Assembly (NCBI RefSeq): GCF_001307805.1
Contig: NZ_CP013862.1
Span: 3,348,001-3,412,000, forward strand
Source of the DNA: Lentibacillus amyloliquefaciens
GTDB taxonomy: Bacteria; Bacillota; Bacilli; Bacillales; Amphibacillaceae
Reading direction: 5' to 3'
Length of the DNA stretch: 64,000 bases
Part shown: positions 8,612 through 18,143 of the stretch, piece after piece
Layout of the letters: each line of letters starts with the position of its first letter
Numbering within the stretch: the stretch's first letter is position 1
Program-made: the position numbers and the translations under genes
The notes under the pieces: model-generated
Databases searched by the model: none
Seen by the model: only the letters and a program-made list of their open reading frames with translations
What the model was told of the DNA's origin: nothing

Positions 8612-10125
8612 TTGAATTAACCGGGTATTCATTAACGATTGATGAATTTAAACGAATTTGTCTGGATTTGGAAGACATTACCATATCGGAAGCGAGTATG
8701 GCCAATGTCCGAAAAAGCCGTTTGGCTGTTGAGGATATCGTATCCAATCATCAAACCGTTTATGGTATTAACACAGGTTTTGGGAAGTTTAGTGACGTTA
8801 TCATTAACGAAGAAGATGTGGAAGATTTGCAGCTTAATCTGATTCGTTCGCACGCTTGCGGGGTTGGTGCGCTGTTTCCTGAAGTGGTTTCAAGAGCGAT
8901 GCTTCTTCTTCGGTTGAACGCTCTTCTAAAAGGATTTTCCGGTGTTCGTCCAGAAGTGGTGGAGCTTTTGAAAGAACTGGTCAATAAACAAGTTCACCCC
9001 GTTATCCCGCAGCAGGGTTCATTGGGCGCTTCCGGTGATCTGGCGCCTTTAGCACACTTAGCGCTTGTTTTGACAGGAGAAGGCAAGGTTTATAGTGACG
9101 ATGGCCAGCCGGTTGAGGGAAAGAAAATATTGACTGCTAAATCAATTCAGCCAATTACCCTGAAAGCGAAGGAAGGACTGGCTCTGATTAACGGGACACA
9201 GGCCATGACAGCTTTGGGAGCCCTTAATTATATTGAAGCCGAGCAACTGGCATACGACAGTGAATGGATTGCCGCATTAACAATGGAAGGGCTGGGCGGC
9301 ATAATTGATGCGTTTCACCCGGCTATTCATAAAGCGAGGGGCTTTAAACAGCAGGAACATGTAGCAGAACGCATGAACAATTGGCTGGAAGGCAGTCGAT
9401 TAGTCACACGTCAAGGTGAAAAGCGTGTTCAGGATGCCTATTCGATCCGCTGCATTCCACAAGTGCACGGGGCAACATGGCAGACACTGGATTATGTAAA
9501 AGAAAAACTCGAGATTGAGATGAACGCTGTAACCGATAATCCGCTTATTTTTGATGACGGTCAACTTGTGATATCCGGCGGGAATTTTCATGGGCAGCCA
9601 ATTGCCTTAGCGATGGATTTTTTAAAAATCGCTGTAGCCGAACTGGCCAATATTTCGGAGCGCCGGATTGAACGGTTGGTCAACCCGCAATTAAATGACT
9701 TGCCGCCATTTTTAAGCCCGAAACCCGGGTTGGAGTCAGGTGCCATGATTATGCAATATGCAGCTGCATCGCTGGTTTCGGAAAATAAAACGTTGGCGCA
9801 CCCCGCCAGTGTTGATTCCATTCCTTCATCTGCCAACCAGGAGGATCATGTCAGTATGGGCACAATAGCTGCACGCCATGCGGGATCTATTATCCAAAAT
9901 GCCCGTCGTGTTCTGGCAATTGAGTGTATTTGTGCATTACAGGCCATTGAGTACCAGGGCCATGAAAAATCCGCCCCAAAATTACAAAAGCTGTGGAACG
10001 ACTTTCGACATATTGTACCGACTATTGCAAGTGATCGTGTTTTCTCTGACGATATTGAAGCGGTTTATCACGCTTTAAGTCCGGTGTCTGAAACCAGATT
10101 TGAAAATATGGCTTGTTATATATAG
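8608..10125 (+). CDS. hutH: Histidine ammonia-lyase
   Basis: First step of histidine catabolism: L-histidine to trans-urocanate and ammonia. The internal Ala-Ser-Gly (residues 141-143, in [12 protein letters not shown]) forms the MIO cofactor. [12 protein letters not shown] and [12 protein letters not shown] are further family signatures. Length 505 aa is standard. The ATG overlaps the hutI stop (ATGA), and AGGAGGGG precedes it, so translation is coupled. Confidence 0.97.
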   Translation: MIELTGYSLTIDEFKRICLDLEDITISEASMANVRKSRLAVEDIVSNHQTVYGINTGFGKFSDVIINEEDVEDLQLNLIRSHACGVGALFPEVVSRAMLLLRLNALLKGFSGVRPEVVELLKELVNKQVHPVIPQQGSLGASGDLAPLAHLALVLTGEGKVYSDDGQPVEGKKILTAKSIQPITLKAKEGLALINGTQAMTALGALNYIEAEQLAYDSEWIAALTMEGLGGIIDAFHPAIHKARGFKQQEHVAERMNNWLEGSRLVTRQGEKRVQDAYSIRCIPQVHGATWQTLDYVKEKLEIEMNAVTDNPLIFDDGQLVISGGNFHGQPIALAMDFLKIAVAELANISERRIERLVNPQLNDLPPFLSPKPGLESGAMIMQYAAASLVSENKTLAHPASVDSIPSSANQEDHVSMGTIAARHAGSIIQNARRVLAIECICALQAIEYQGHEKSAPKLQKLWNDFRHIVPTIASDRVFSDDIEAVYHALSPVSETRFENMACYI

Positions 10126-10181
10126 ATAACCTGGTGGATCGATTAACACCATGGATGTTTGGAGGCCCGAGTTAGTGTATG

Positions 10182-10196
10182 ACGGAAACGCATTCA
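10182..10196. promoter_or_regulatory. cre-like site upstream of the permease gene
   Basis: ACGGAAACGCATTCA differs from the CcpA consensus WTGNAANCGNWWNCA at one position. It lies ~30 bp before the permease start. Confidence 0.3.
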
Positions 10197-10223
10197 TTAA
10201 AATTTTGAGGGGGAGAAGAGAAA

Positions 10224-11540
10224 ATGTTATTGAATCCGGTTGTTTTGTCTGTCATTGTGTTAGTCGCCCTTAGTCTTGCACGCGTCAACGTCATTATTGC
10301 CCTTCTGATTGCAACCGTTGTGGGAGGTCTTACCGCAGGGTTGTCACTGGAGGAAACCATTACCACGCTGGTTGGCGGTTTGGGAGGACAGGGTGAAACG
10401 GCACTAAGCTATATTCTCCTGGGTATATTGGCCGTTATGATCGCGCGTTCCGGTATTACCGGTTTTTTAATTCGGCGCATTTTGCCGGTTATGACTGGAC
10501 GGCGCGGCATTGTGTTGTTTTCACTTGCCGGGCTTGCAAGTTTATCCCAAAATGTTATTCCAATCCATATTGCTTTTATTCCAATCCTTATTCCACCATT
10601 GTTAGCAGTCTTTAACAAGATGAAAGTAGACCGTCGCGGGATTGCCACAGCTTTAACGTTTGGCTTAAAGGCACCTTATATTCTTGTGCCGGTCGGATTT
10701 GGACTGATTTTCCAAGGGATTATCGTTGATGAAATGAAAGCAAATGGTATGGAAATTGCTTTGTCGCAAATTCCTTTGGCGATGGCGATACCAGCAGCCG
10801 GCATGGTTGTTGGATTAGCAATTGCCATATTATTTACGTACCGGAAACCGCGCGACTATAAGGATATTCCAACAGAATTCACAGGTGAGGTTGCTGCAGC
10901 GACAGAAGAGACCAATGATAAGTGGCAGATGAAGCATTTTGTAACATTGCTTGGTCTGGCTGTAACGCTTGTATTGCAACTTGTTTATGGTTCATTGGTT
11001 TTGGCCGCATTAGGTGGCATATTGACTATCTTTATCTTCCGGGCTGAAACATGGAAAAATGGTGAAGTTGTTGTGGAAGAAGGCGTCAAGATGATGGGAG
11101 CGATCGCGTTTGTCATGCTTGTCGCGTCCGGTTTTGCCTCTGTATTAACGGAGACAGGAGCAGTTACCGAACTTGTCGAGTCAACGAGTGGCTGGCTGGG
11201 AGACAGCTATCTGCTGGCGGCAGTTGTCATGATGCTCGTTGGTCTGCTGGTTACTATTGGCATCGGCACATCTTTTGGAACCATCCCGGTTCTCGCGGCA
11301 ATCTTTGTTCCGTTGTGCGCAACGATTGGGTTTAGCCCTTTGGCGACAGCTGCTTTAATTGGTACGTCCGGCGCAATTGGGGATGCAGGTTCACCGGCAT
11401 CAGACAGTACACTTGGCCCGACATCCGGATTGAATGTAGATGGGCAGCACCATCATATTTGGGATACATGTGTGCCGACATTTATCCACTTCAACATTCC
11501 TCTCTTAATCTGTGGTGTCATTGCAGCACTTGTTTTGTAA
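10224..11540 (+). CDS. YuiF-type permease (NhaC-like Na+/H+ antiporter family), probable histidine transporter
   Basis: 438 residues, about a dozen hydrophobic segments. The N-terminal part has GGLGGQGETALSYILLG and the C-terminal half GTSGAIGDAGSPASDSTLGP followed by LNVDGQHHHIWDTCVPTF, characteristic of the YuiF family. Members are annotated as Na+/H+ antiporter-like but are predicted histidine permeases in Gram-positive hut regulons. Its place directly after hutGUIH, with no HutM or HutT in the operon, supports a histidine uptake role. The start follows GAGGGGGAG. A terminator follows (11572-11606). Confidence 0.8.
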   Translation: MLLNPVVLSVIVLVALSLARVNVIIALLIATVVGGLTAGLSLEETITTLVGGLGGQGETALSYILLGILAVMIARSGITGFLIRRILPVMTGRRGIVLFSLAGLASLSQNVIPIHIAFIPILIPPLLAVFNKMKVDRRGIATALTFGLKAPYILVPVGFGLIFQGIIVDEMKANGMEIALSQIPLAMAIPAAGMVVGLAIAILFTYRKPRDYKDIPTEFTGEVAAATEETNDKWQMKHFVTLLGLAVTLVLQLVYGSLVLAALGGILTIFIFRAETWKNGEVVVEEGVKMMGAIAFVMLVASGFASVLTETGAVTELVESTSGWLGDSYLLAAVVMMLVGLLVTIGIGTSFGTIPVLAAIFVPLCATIGFSPLATAALIGTSGAIGDAGSPASDSTLGPTSGLNVDGQHHHIWDTCVPTFIHFNIPLLICGVIAALVL

Positions 11541-11547
11541 CATTTAA

Positions 11548-11606
11548 TGTCGAATGAAATTCTTATAAAGAAGCTGCTGGTTTGACCAAAGCTGGTGGCT
11601 TTTTTT
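11548..11606 (+). terminator. Terminator of the hut operon within a TGTCGAA repeat copy
   Basis: The 59-base stretch starts TGTCGAATGAAATTCTTATA and ends in a hairpin (11572-11606), AGCTGCTGG pairing with CTGGTGGCT with G-U wobbles, then seven T. It is near-identical to the copy at 1916-2022. The remaining gap up to 11734 shows nothing else. Confidence 0.65.
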
Positions 11607-11734
11607 ACTGATAGAAAAAACTAAACGCTTAGTCAAAATAGCATTTTCTTCAACTGTTTTTTAATTTTGCGTTTAAACGCAGTGGTATTTTGTTAGCTTG
11701 CCAAGAAAAACGCCCCAGTGAATGAGGCTTCGCT

Positions 11735-12589
11735 TTATAAACGCTTCAGACTTATGCCTTTTCTCATTTTTTGTAATGCCTCCTGGCCAGCTTCGTTATT
11801 TGCAATCATGACATTCGTGTAAAGCGCGTCAATGATAGACAGCTGGGCAATTCTTGATGATAACGCTTCTGAACGGAAATCGGTTTCTTCAGCGACAGTG
11901 TATAATGAAATGTCTGCTTTCTCAGTCAGCGGTGATTTAGCAAAATTTGTGACAGCTATGGTTTGTATTTCATTTTCTTTTAGAACTTGCAAGATATCGA
12001 GTAAGTCTTTGGTTGATCCACTGTGCGAAATGAGAACGGCAACGTCTTCATTTGTCATTTGGGATGCGGACATAATCTGCATGTGTGAATCCAGGTTGGC
12101 ACTGACATCAATGCCGCTGCGTATGAACTTATGATAGGCATCCAGTGCTACAAGGGCAGATCCGCCGCTCCCGAAAAATTGAATTTTCCTTGCCTGTAAA
12201 ATGGCTTCAACAGCCTCCCCGATCATTACTTCATCCTGGATATGAAGTGTATCCTCAATCGTTTTAACATTGGAACGGAAAATTTTTTCGGTGATGGTTC
12301 CAATGCTATCTTTTTCATTGATTTTTTCATGGATATCTTTTATTGGCGTTACGACCTCAGCTGCAAGTGCAATTTTCATTGCCTGAAATCCTTTGAAACC
12401 AATTCGCTGACAGAAACGGAAAACCGTCGATTCAGCGATTCCCAGTTTTTCTGAAACTTGATTAATTGTATGGTGAATGATTTTCTGGGGATTCTCTAAA
12501 ATAAAATCAGCAATTATTTTTTCCTTATCACTGAATTTTCCATAATTGCTTCGAATGCTGGCTAGGCAGTGCTGGTTATTGTTTACCAT
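11735..12589 (-). CDS. RpiR-family transcriptional regulator of the gluconate/galactonate island
   Basis: 284 residues: an N-terminal HTH_6 domain (NYGKFSDKEKIIADFIL ... GIAESTVFRFCQRIGFKGF) and a C-terminal SIS sugar-phosphate-binding domain (IQFFGSGGSALVALDAYHKF; VLISHSGSTKDLLDIL). I start it at the ATG at 12589, preceded by AAGGGGA; a longer frame to 12697 adds residues not found in the family. It is divergent from gntZ. A perfect dyad at 12743-12760 sits against the gntZ promoter and is its likely operator. SIS regulators usually respond to a sugar phosphate such as 6-phosphogluconate. Confidence 0.88.
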   Translation of the reverse strand: MVNNNQHCLASIRSNYGKFSDKEKIIADFILENPQKIIHHTINQVSEKLGIAESTVFRFCQRIGFKGFQAMKIALAAEVVTPIKDIHEKINEKDSIGTITEKIFRSNVKTIEDTLHIQDEVMIGEAVEAILQARKIQFFGSGGSALVALDAYHKFIRSGIDVSANLDSHMQIMSASQMTNEDVAVLISHSGSTKDLLDILQVLKENEIQTIAVTNFAKSPLTEKADISLYTVAEETDFRSEALSSRIAQLSIIDALYTNVMIANNEAGQEALQKMRKGISLKRL

Positions 12590-12742
12590 AATTATTCCCC
12601 TTATCACTAAACTGTATTTACCCCGCATAAAGGGCAGTAATCCGTCAAAAAATGCTGACTGACTGTCCGTGAATGCCTGATTCTGCTTAACTAACATTCA
12701 GCGGGAAGATGCCGCTGAATGAAGTCTCTCTTTATAGTATAT

Positions 12743-12760
12743 ATGAAAATTCATTTTCAT
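12743..12760. promoter_or_regulatory. Palindromic operator for the RpiR regulator
   Basis: ATGAAAAT-TC-ATTTTCAT is a perfect 18-bp dyad ending 6 bp before the -35 box of the gntZ promoter, in the divergent control region. Confidence 0.55.
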
Positions 12761-12766
12761 AAAACA

Positions 12767-12794
12767 TTGCATACGGAAAAAAATTTGATATAAT
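12767..12794 (+). promoter_or_regulatory. SigA promoter of the gntZ operon
   Basis: TTGCAT (12767-12772), 16-bp spacer, TATAAT (12789-12794), about 43 bp before the gntZ start codon. Confidence 0.6.
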
Positions 12795-12837
12795 GTTATT
12801 CAAATGAAAAAAAATTACTCGATAACAGGAGGGCACT

Positions 12838-13734
12838 ATGGAAATCGGAATGATTGGACTCGGAAAAATGGGTCTTAACTTATCCTTGAACTTATTGGAC
12901 CACGAGCATAAAGTCGTGGGATTTGATAAAAATACTGCAGCAATTGAAAGCGTTGCCAGCGAAAGTTTGCAGCTCGCTGAGTCTTTACGTGAACTTGTTA
13001 AAAATCTGCCTTCACCCAGAAAGATATGGCTGATGGTTCCGGCAGGTAAGGTTACCACGGCAGTTATCGATGAACTGATCCCATTGCTGGATGATGGCGA
13101 TATATTAATTGATGGTGGTAATTCGAATTATAACGATACACTCAAGCATGCCGAAAAATTAAAAGAGCATGGAATTTATTTCTTTGATTGCGGTACGAGT
13201 GGTGGTGTAGACGGTGCCAGGTCAGGCGCTTGTACGATGATTGGCGGAGACGAAGCTAAATTTAAGGAAATTGAACAATTGTTTAAGGATGTTTCAGTCG
13301 ATAATGGTTACCTTTACACCGGAAAATGTGGAAGCGGACACTTTTTGAAAATGGTTCATAATGGCATGGAATATGGGATGATGCAGGCAATAGGAGAAGG
13401 ATTCGATATCCTGGAGAAAAGTGAATTCGATTATGACTATGAACAGGTTGCAAAGGTATTCAACAATGGATCTGTTATCCGCTCCTGGCTGATGGAATTG
13501 GTTGAAAGTGCGTTTTCCAAAGATGCCAATCTGGATGATATCCGGGGTGTCATGAACTCATCCGGAGAAGGCAAATGGACGGTGGAAACGGCACTGGACT
13601 TGCAAGCTGCCGCCCCAGTTATAGCATTGTCGCTTATGATGCGGTATCGCTCACAGGAAGATGACACGTTTTCCGGCAAAGTTGTTGCAGCACTAAGGAA
13701 CGAATTTGGCGGACACGATGTCGTGAATAGGTAG
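12838..13734 (+). CDS. gntZ: 6-phosphogluconate dehydrogenase, short NAD-type (GntZ/YqeC-like)
   Basis: Oxidative decarboxylation of 6-phosphogluconate to ribulose 5-phosphate. The 298-residue length matches the short 6PGDH class (GntZ/YqeC), not the ~470-residue Gnd. GMIGLGKMGLNLSLNL is the dinucleotide motif and is followed by acidic D in VVGFDKN, which suggests NAD+ rather than NADP+. IDGGNSNYNDT and GHFLKMVHNGMEYGMMQ hold the catalytic Lys and substrate residues. AGGAGGG precedes the ATG. First gene of the RpiR-regulated operon, 23 bp before gntK. Confidence 0.9.
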   Translation: MEIGMIGLGKMGLNLSLNLLDHEHKVVGFDKNTAAIESVASESLQLAESLRELVKNLPSPRKIWLMVPAGKVTTAVIDELIPLLDDGDILIDGGNSNYNDTLKHAEKLKEHGIYFFDCGTSGGVDGARSGACTMIGGDEAKFKEIEQLFKDVSVDNGYLYTGKCGSGHFLKMVHNGMEYGMMQAIGEGFDILEKSEFDYDYEQVAKVFNNGSVIRSWLMELVESAFSKDANLDDIRGVMNSSGEGKWTVETALDLQAAAPVIALSLMMRYRSQEDDTFSGKVVAALRNEFGGHDVVNR

Positions 13735-13757
13735 TTTTTAAATTAGGAGGAAGAACG

Positions 13758-15305
13758 ATGGAGCAAGGATATTATCTGGGAGTTGATATCGGTACAACCA
13801 GCACAAAGGCGGTACTTTATCAAAAAAATGGTGAAATGAAAGCGGATCATACTATCAATTATCCACTGTATACACCAAATACATTGGTGGCTGAACAGGA
13901 ACCCGAGGAAATTTTCAATGCCGTCCTTATGGCTGTTCAGGAAGTCGTGCGGAAGAGTAAAATTTCGAAAGATCAACTCCGCTTGGTATCATTCAGTTCT
14001 GTAATGCACAGTTTGATTGCCTTGGATGGCGATGGGAAGTTGTTGACAAACAGCATTACATGGGCTGACACAAGGGCTGCTGATTACGCCCGGAAAATCA
14101 AAGAAGAACATAACGGTCATGACATTTATTTACGGACTGGAACGCCAATTCATCCGATGTCCCCATTAGCGAAACTGGTCTGGATGAAAGAGGAAAAGCC
14201 CGAGATATTTAATAAAGCGAAGAAATTTATTTCGATTAAAGGCTATGTCTTTTATAAACTTTTTGGACAGTTTCTTGTCGATTATTCAATCGCATCTGCG
14301 ACTGGCTTGTTTAATTTGGAGACGCTGGATTGGGATGATGAAGCGCTAAAATTAGCAGGCATTTCACGCGATCAGCTATCTGAAATTGTCCCGACGACAC
14401 ATCAGTTGGACGGGGTCTACGAGGAACATCTCACATATATGGGAATTGATCCCGATGTTCCGTTTGTTATTGGAGCAAGTGATGGAGTTCTGTCCAACCT
14501 TGGGGTTAATGCGACCGATGAAGGTGTTATTGCCGTAACAATTGGTACAAGTGGTGCCATTCGGACGGTATATAATGAGCCCAAAACTGATCCAAAGGGG
14601 CGGCTTTTCTGCTATGCCTTGACAGAAAACCATTGGGTGATTGGTGGTCCGGTTAATAACGGCGGGATTATTTTACGGTGGCTCCGTGATGAATTCGCTG
14701 CTGCAGAAGTCGAAACAGCCAACAGATTATCGATTGATCCGTATGATGTACTTACAAAAATCGCATCAGGTGTTAACGCGGGGTCGGATGGTCTGATTTT
14801 TCATCCGTTCCTGAAAGGGGAACGTGCACCAATCTGGGATGCCAACGCCCGCGGGTCTTTTTTCGGATTAAGCATCCATCATAAAAAAGAACACATGATA
14901 CGTGCAGTGCTTGAAGGAACGCTGTATAACCTGTATTCGGTATTGCTGGCCCTTGAAGAACTTACCGGCGAGCCGAAAAGTATCCAGGCAACAGGTGGTT
15001 TTGCGAGGTCCGAAACATGGCGTCAGATGATGGCGGATATTTTTGATAAACCGGTTATTGTCCCGGAAAGTTTTGAAAGTTCCTGTCTGGGAGCAGTTGT
15101 ACTGGGGATGTATGCGACAGGGGAAGTTGATGATTTCAGTGTTGTGTCGGAAATGGTCGGCAATACCAATACGCATTCCCCTGATGAAGAAACCTCAAGA
15201 ATCTACCGGGAGTTGCTGCCGATTTATATTCGCTTGTCACGGATGCTTACTGAAGAATATGAAAGTATCGCATCGTTCCAGCGCAAACATTTGGGTCAGG
15301 AATGA
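13758..15305 (+). CDS. gntK: Gluconokinase (FGGY family)
   Basis: ATP-dependent phosphorylation of D-gluconate to 6-phosphogluconate, feeding the adjacent GntZ. The 515-residue FGGY carbohydrate kinase has the N-terminal ATP/phosphate loop GVDIGTTSTKAVLYQ, the substrate-side VSFSSVMHSLIALD and C-terminal ATP motifs TIGTSGAIRTV and ATGGFARSETWRQMMAD. Its length and neighbours (6PGDH, GntP permease) fit gluconokinase GntK rather than xylulokinase. Start ATG after AGGAGGA. Confidence 0.88.
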   Translation: MEQGYYLGVDIGTTSTKAVLYQKNGEMKADHTINYPLYTPNTLVAEQEPEEIFNAVLMAVQEVVRKSKISKDQLRLVSFSSVMHSLIALDGDGKLLTNSITWADTRAADYARKIKEEHNGHDIYLRTGTPIHPMSPLAKLVWMKEEKPEIFNKAKKFISIKGYVFYKLFGQFLVDYSIASATGLFNLETLDWDDEALKLAGISRDQLSEIVPTTHQLDGVYEEHLTYMGIDPDVPFVIGASDGVLSNLGVNATDEGVIAVTIGTSGAIRTVYNEPKTDPKGRLFCYALTENHWVIGGPVNNGGIILRWLRDEFAAAEVETANRLSIDPYDVLTKIASGVNAGSDGLIFHPFLKGERAPIWDANARGSFFGLSIHHKKEHMIRAVLEGTLYNLYSVLLALEELTGEPKSIQATGGFARSETWRQMMADIFDKPVIVPESFESSCLGAVVLGMYATGEVDDFSVVSEMVGNTNTHSPDEETSRIYRELLPIYIRLSRMLTEEYESIASFQRKHLGQE

Positions 15306-15338
15306 TACTGTGTTTAAGCATTGAAAGAGGTGAAGTGG

Positions 15339-16292
15339 ATGGATGTTGTGACACTCGGGGAGACCATGGTGCTTTTTACCCCGGAAAACGCCGGGCCGAT
15401 GCGTTATACTGATCGGTTTTCGAGCCGTGTGGCAGGTGCCGAATCCAATGTGGCGATCGGTCTTGCACGACTTGGCGTTCAGGCCGGATGGATGAGTCGT
15501 CTTGGCGATGACGAATTCGGCAAAAAAATTCGTTCGTTTATTCGCGGTGAAGGGGTTGATACGAGCCAGGCAGTCTTTGATGAAACAGCTGATACCGGTC
15601 TTTTTTTTAAGGAAAAATTGACACCCGGTGAATGGCGGGTGAAGTATTATCGTCAGGATTCAGCGGCAAGCAGGATGAAACCGGGAGATGTGGATGAATC
15701 CTATATTGCCGGAGCGAAATATTTACATGTGACCGGCATTACGCCAGCTTTGAGCGAGAGCTGTTATGAAACCGTTTTAACCGCCATTGACTATGCGAAA
15801 AAGCATGATGTAACCGTGGTCTTTGACCCGAATCTAAGGCGAAAACTATGGCCGGATAATAAGGCCAGGAAAGTATTGACCGAGCTCGTAACACAAGCTG
15901 ATATCGTGCTGCCGGGAATTGAAGAAGCCGAATTTTTATTCGGAAGCGGGTCTCCGGAAGAACTTTCAAGGAAGTTTAGGGAAAAAGGCGCTTCCACAGT
16001 CATCATGAAACTGGGAAAGAAAGGCGCGTATTATCTGAACGATGATGCTGAAGGGCTTGTTCACGGTTTCCAGGTTTCGGAAATCGTCGACCCGGTTGGA
16101 GCCGGTGACGGATTTTCAGCCGGCGTTCTATCCGGTCTGCTTGATGGATTGTCGGTGAAGGATGCAGCGCAACGCGGAAATGCCGTTGGAGCCATGGTCA
16201 TCATGGCAGCCGGTGACGTTGAGGGGTTGCCGGAAAAAGACCGGCTGCTTAACTTTATGGATAATCGGACAAGAGGAGATGTCGAACGATGA
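15339..16292 (+). CDS. kdgK: 2-keto-3-deoxy-sugar-acid kinase (KDG/KDGal kinase, PfkB family)
   Basis: Phosphorylates 2-dehydro-3-deoxy-gluconate or -galactonate. PfkB/ribokinase fold: VVTLGETMVLFTP at the N-terminus, GAESNVAIGLARLG, and the C-terminal signature VDPVGAGDGFSAGVLSGLL with the catalytic Asp. The ATG at 15339 has AGAGGTG at the right distance. With the downstream aldolase and galactonate dehydratase it completes the route from galactonate to pyruvate and glyceraldehyde 3-phosphate, so the natural substrate is likely 2-keto-3-deoxygalactonate (inference). Confidence 0.87.
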   Translation: MDVVTLGETMVLFTPENAGPMRYTDRFSSRVAGAESNVAIGLARLGVQAGWMSRLGDDEFGKKIRSFIRGEGVDTSQAVFDETADTGLFFKEKLTPGEWRVKYYRQDSAASRMKPGDVDESYIAGAKYLHVTGITPALSESCYETVLTAIDYAKKHDVTVVFDPNLRRKLWPDNKARKVLTELVTQADIVLPGIEEAEFLFGSGSPEELSRKFREKGASTVIMKLGKKGAYYLNDDAEGLVHGFQVSEIVDPVGAGDGFSAGVLSGLLDGLSVKDAAQRGNAVGAMVIMAAGDVEGLPEKDRLLNFMDNRTRGDVER

Positions 16293-16305
16293 GGAGAATA
16301 TTTTT

Positions 16306-16940
16306 ATGTTGAATACATTGCAAAAAATGACCGATCATAAGCTGGTTGCGATTGTGCGTGGTGCGGATCCTGATGATGTGATGCCGATAGCTGAAGCGCT
16401 CTATGATGGTGGTATCCGCCTTATGGAAATCACAATGGACACACCGCGTGTTGAGACGATCATCAGTGAACTAAATAATGCATTTAGTGGCGAAATGCTT
16501 GTCGGTGCAGGAACTGTTTTGGATGCTGAGTCAGCTAAAACCGCGATTGAAGCAGGTGCGACGTTCATTATTTCACCGACTGTTAATACCGAAACGATTA
16601 AGATGACGAAGCGGTATGGCGTAGTCAGCATCCCGGGTGCGATGACACCAACAGAGATTTTGACAGCCTATGAACACGGGGCCGATTTGGTTAAAGTATT
16701 TCCTGCACAAGCGATGGGACCAGGCTATGTTAAAGATGTCCGGGGACCGTTTCCATATATTCCATTAATGCCTACCGGGGGGTGAATTTGTTAAACGTCC
16801 GGGAGTATTTTGAAAAAGGTGCCCTTGCAGCAGGACTTGGCAGTTCGCTTGTGAAGACTGGTTCACCGCTGACAGATACTTATTTGCAAAAGATAACCGA
16901 AAACGCGAAACAATTTATTGATGCGATTGAAGGTGTGTAA
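16306..16940 (+). pseudogene. eda: KDPG/KDPGal aldolase, broken by one missing base
   Basis: Class I aldolase that cleaves 2-keto-3-deoxy-6-phospho-gluconate or -galactonate to pyruvate and glyceraldehyde 3-phosphate. MTDHKLVAIVRG, GGIRLMEITMDTP, VGAGTVLDAESA and the Schiff-base lysine region HGADLVKVFPAQAMGPGYVKD are typical. The frame stops at 16785 after LMPTGG. The missing C-terminus (NVREYFEKGALAAGLGSSL to IDAIEGV) follows in the next frame to 16940. The break is in a run of six G (16777-16782); one more G gives TGGVN and a 211-residue protein of normal length. GAGGAG precedes the ATG at 16306. Confidence 0.88.
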
Positions 16941-16942
16941 CG

Positions 16943-18090
16943 ATGAAAATTACGGATTTTAAACTGTATAAAATACCACCACGCTGGCTATTTTTAAAAA
17001 TCGAAACGGATGAAGGCATCAGTGGTTGGGGGAACCGATTGTTGAAGGACGAGCCCATACGGTCGCTGCTGGTGTTACTGAACTGATGGCCTACCTTATC
17101 GGGAAAGATCCGCGCCACATTGAAGATCATTTTCAGGTTCTATACCGTGGCGGTTTTTATCGCGGCGGTCCGATTCTGATGAGTGCTATCTCCGGTATTG
17201 AACAGGCGCTTTGGGATATTAAAGGCAAGTTTTACAATATGCCCGTATATGAAATGTTGGGTGGAGCGGTTCGTGATGACATTCAGGTCTATTCATGGAT
17301 TGGCGGCGACCGGCCACAGGATGTTGGTGCTGCTGCTAAGGAAAAAGCAGACGCCGGATTTACTGCCATCAAAATGAACGGAACTGAGGAGATGAATTAT
17401 ATCGACAGTTATTCAAAGGTGGATGCTTCAGTCAGCAGGGTTGCTGCGATTCGCGAGACTGTTGGTAATGACTTTGGTATTGGCATAGATTTTCACGGAC
17501 GTGTGCACAAGGCGATGGCGAAAATTTTAGTGAAAGAACTTGAGCCGTACCGGCCGATGTTTATTGAGGAACCGGTGCTTGCTGAAAATCTGGAAGCATT
17601 TCGGGATGTTGCGAATTACACGGCAACACCGATTGCAGCAGGAGAACGTAACTACACACGGTGGGGATTCAAGCAAATGCTGACCGATGGTGTGGTGGAT
17701 GTTATTCAGCCGGACTTGTCTCATGCAGGTGGCATTTTGGAGGCGAAAAAGATAGCTGCGATGGCCGAAACGTTTGATGTGGCGGTAGCACCACATGCAC
17801 CGCTTGGTCCAATCAATCTGGCGGCTTCTTTGCAGCTGGATGCCTGTACACCAAACTGTATCATTCAGGAGCAAAGCCTTGGCATTCATTACAATCAGGG
17901 CAGCGATCTTTTGGATTATCTTAAGAACCCGAAAATATTCGAATATGCCGACGGGTCTGTAAAAGTTCCTAAGGGGATAGGACTTGGCGTGGAAATCGAT
18001 GAAGCACGGGTGATTGAAGCGGCGAAAACAGGTCATCAGTGGAAAAATCCTGTCTGGCGTAATAAGGATGGCACATTTGCTGAGTGGTAG
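16943..18090 (+). pseudogene. dgoD: D-galactonate dehydratase, broken by one missing base
   Basis: Enolase-superfamily dehydratase converting D-galactonate to 2-keto-3-deoxy-D-galactonate. The start ([17 protein letters not shown]) and the rest ([85 protein letters not shown]) follow E. coli DgoD closely, including metal ligands D/E/E and the catalytic His residues. The frame breaks at a GGGGG run (17028-17032) inside ISGWGEPIVEG. One added G restores 382 residues, the same as E. coli DgoD. It starts 2 bp after eda. Confidence 0.88.
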
Positions 18091-18143
18091 TATAAGAGTT
18101 TTGTAGGATCAAATAATTTAAATAAATGGAGGGGGAATTATAA

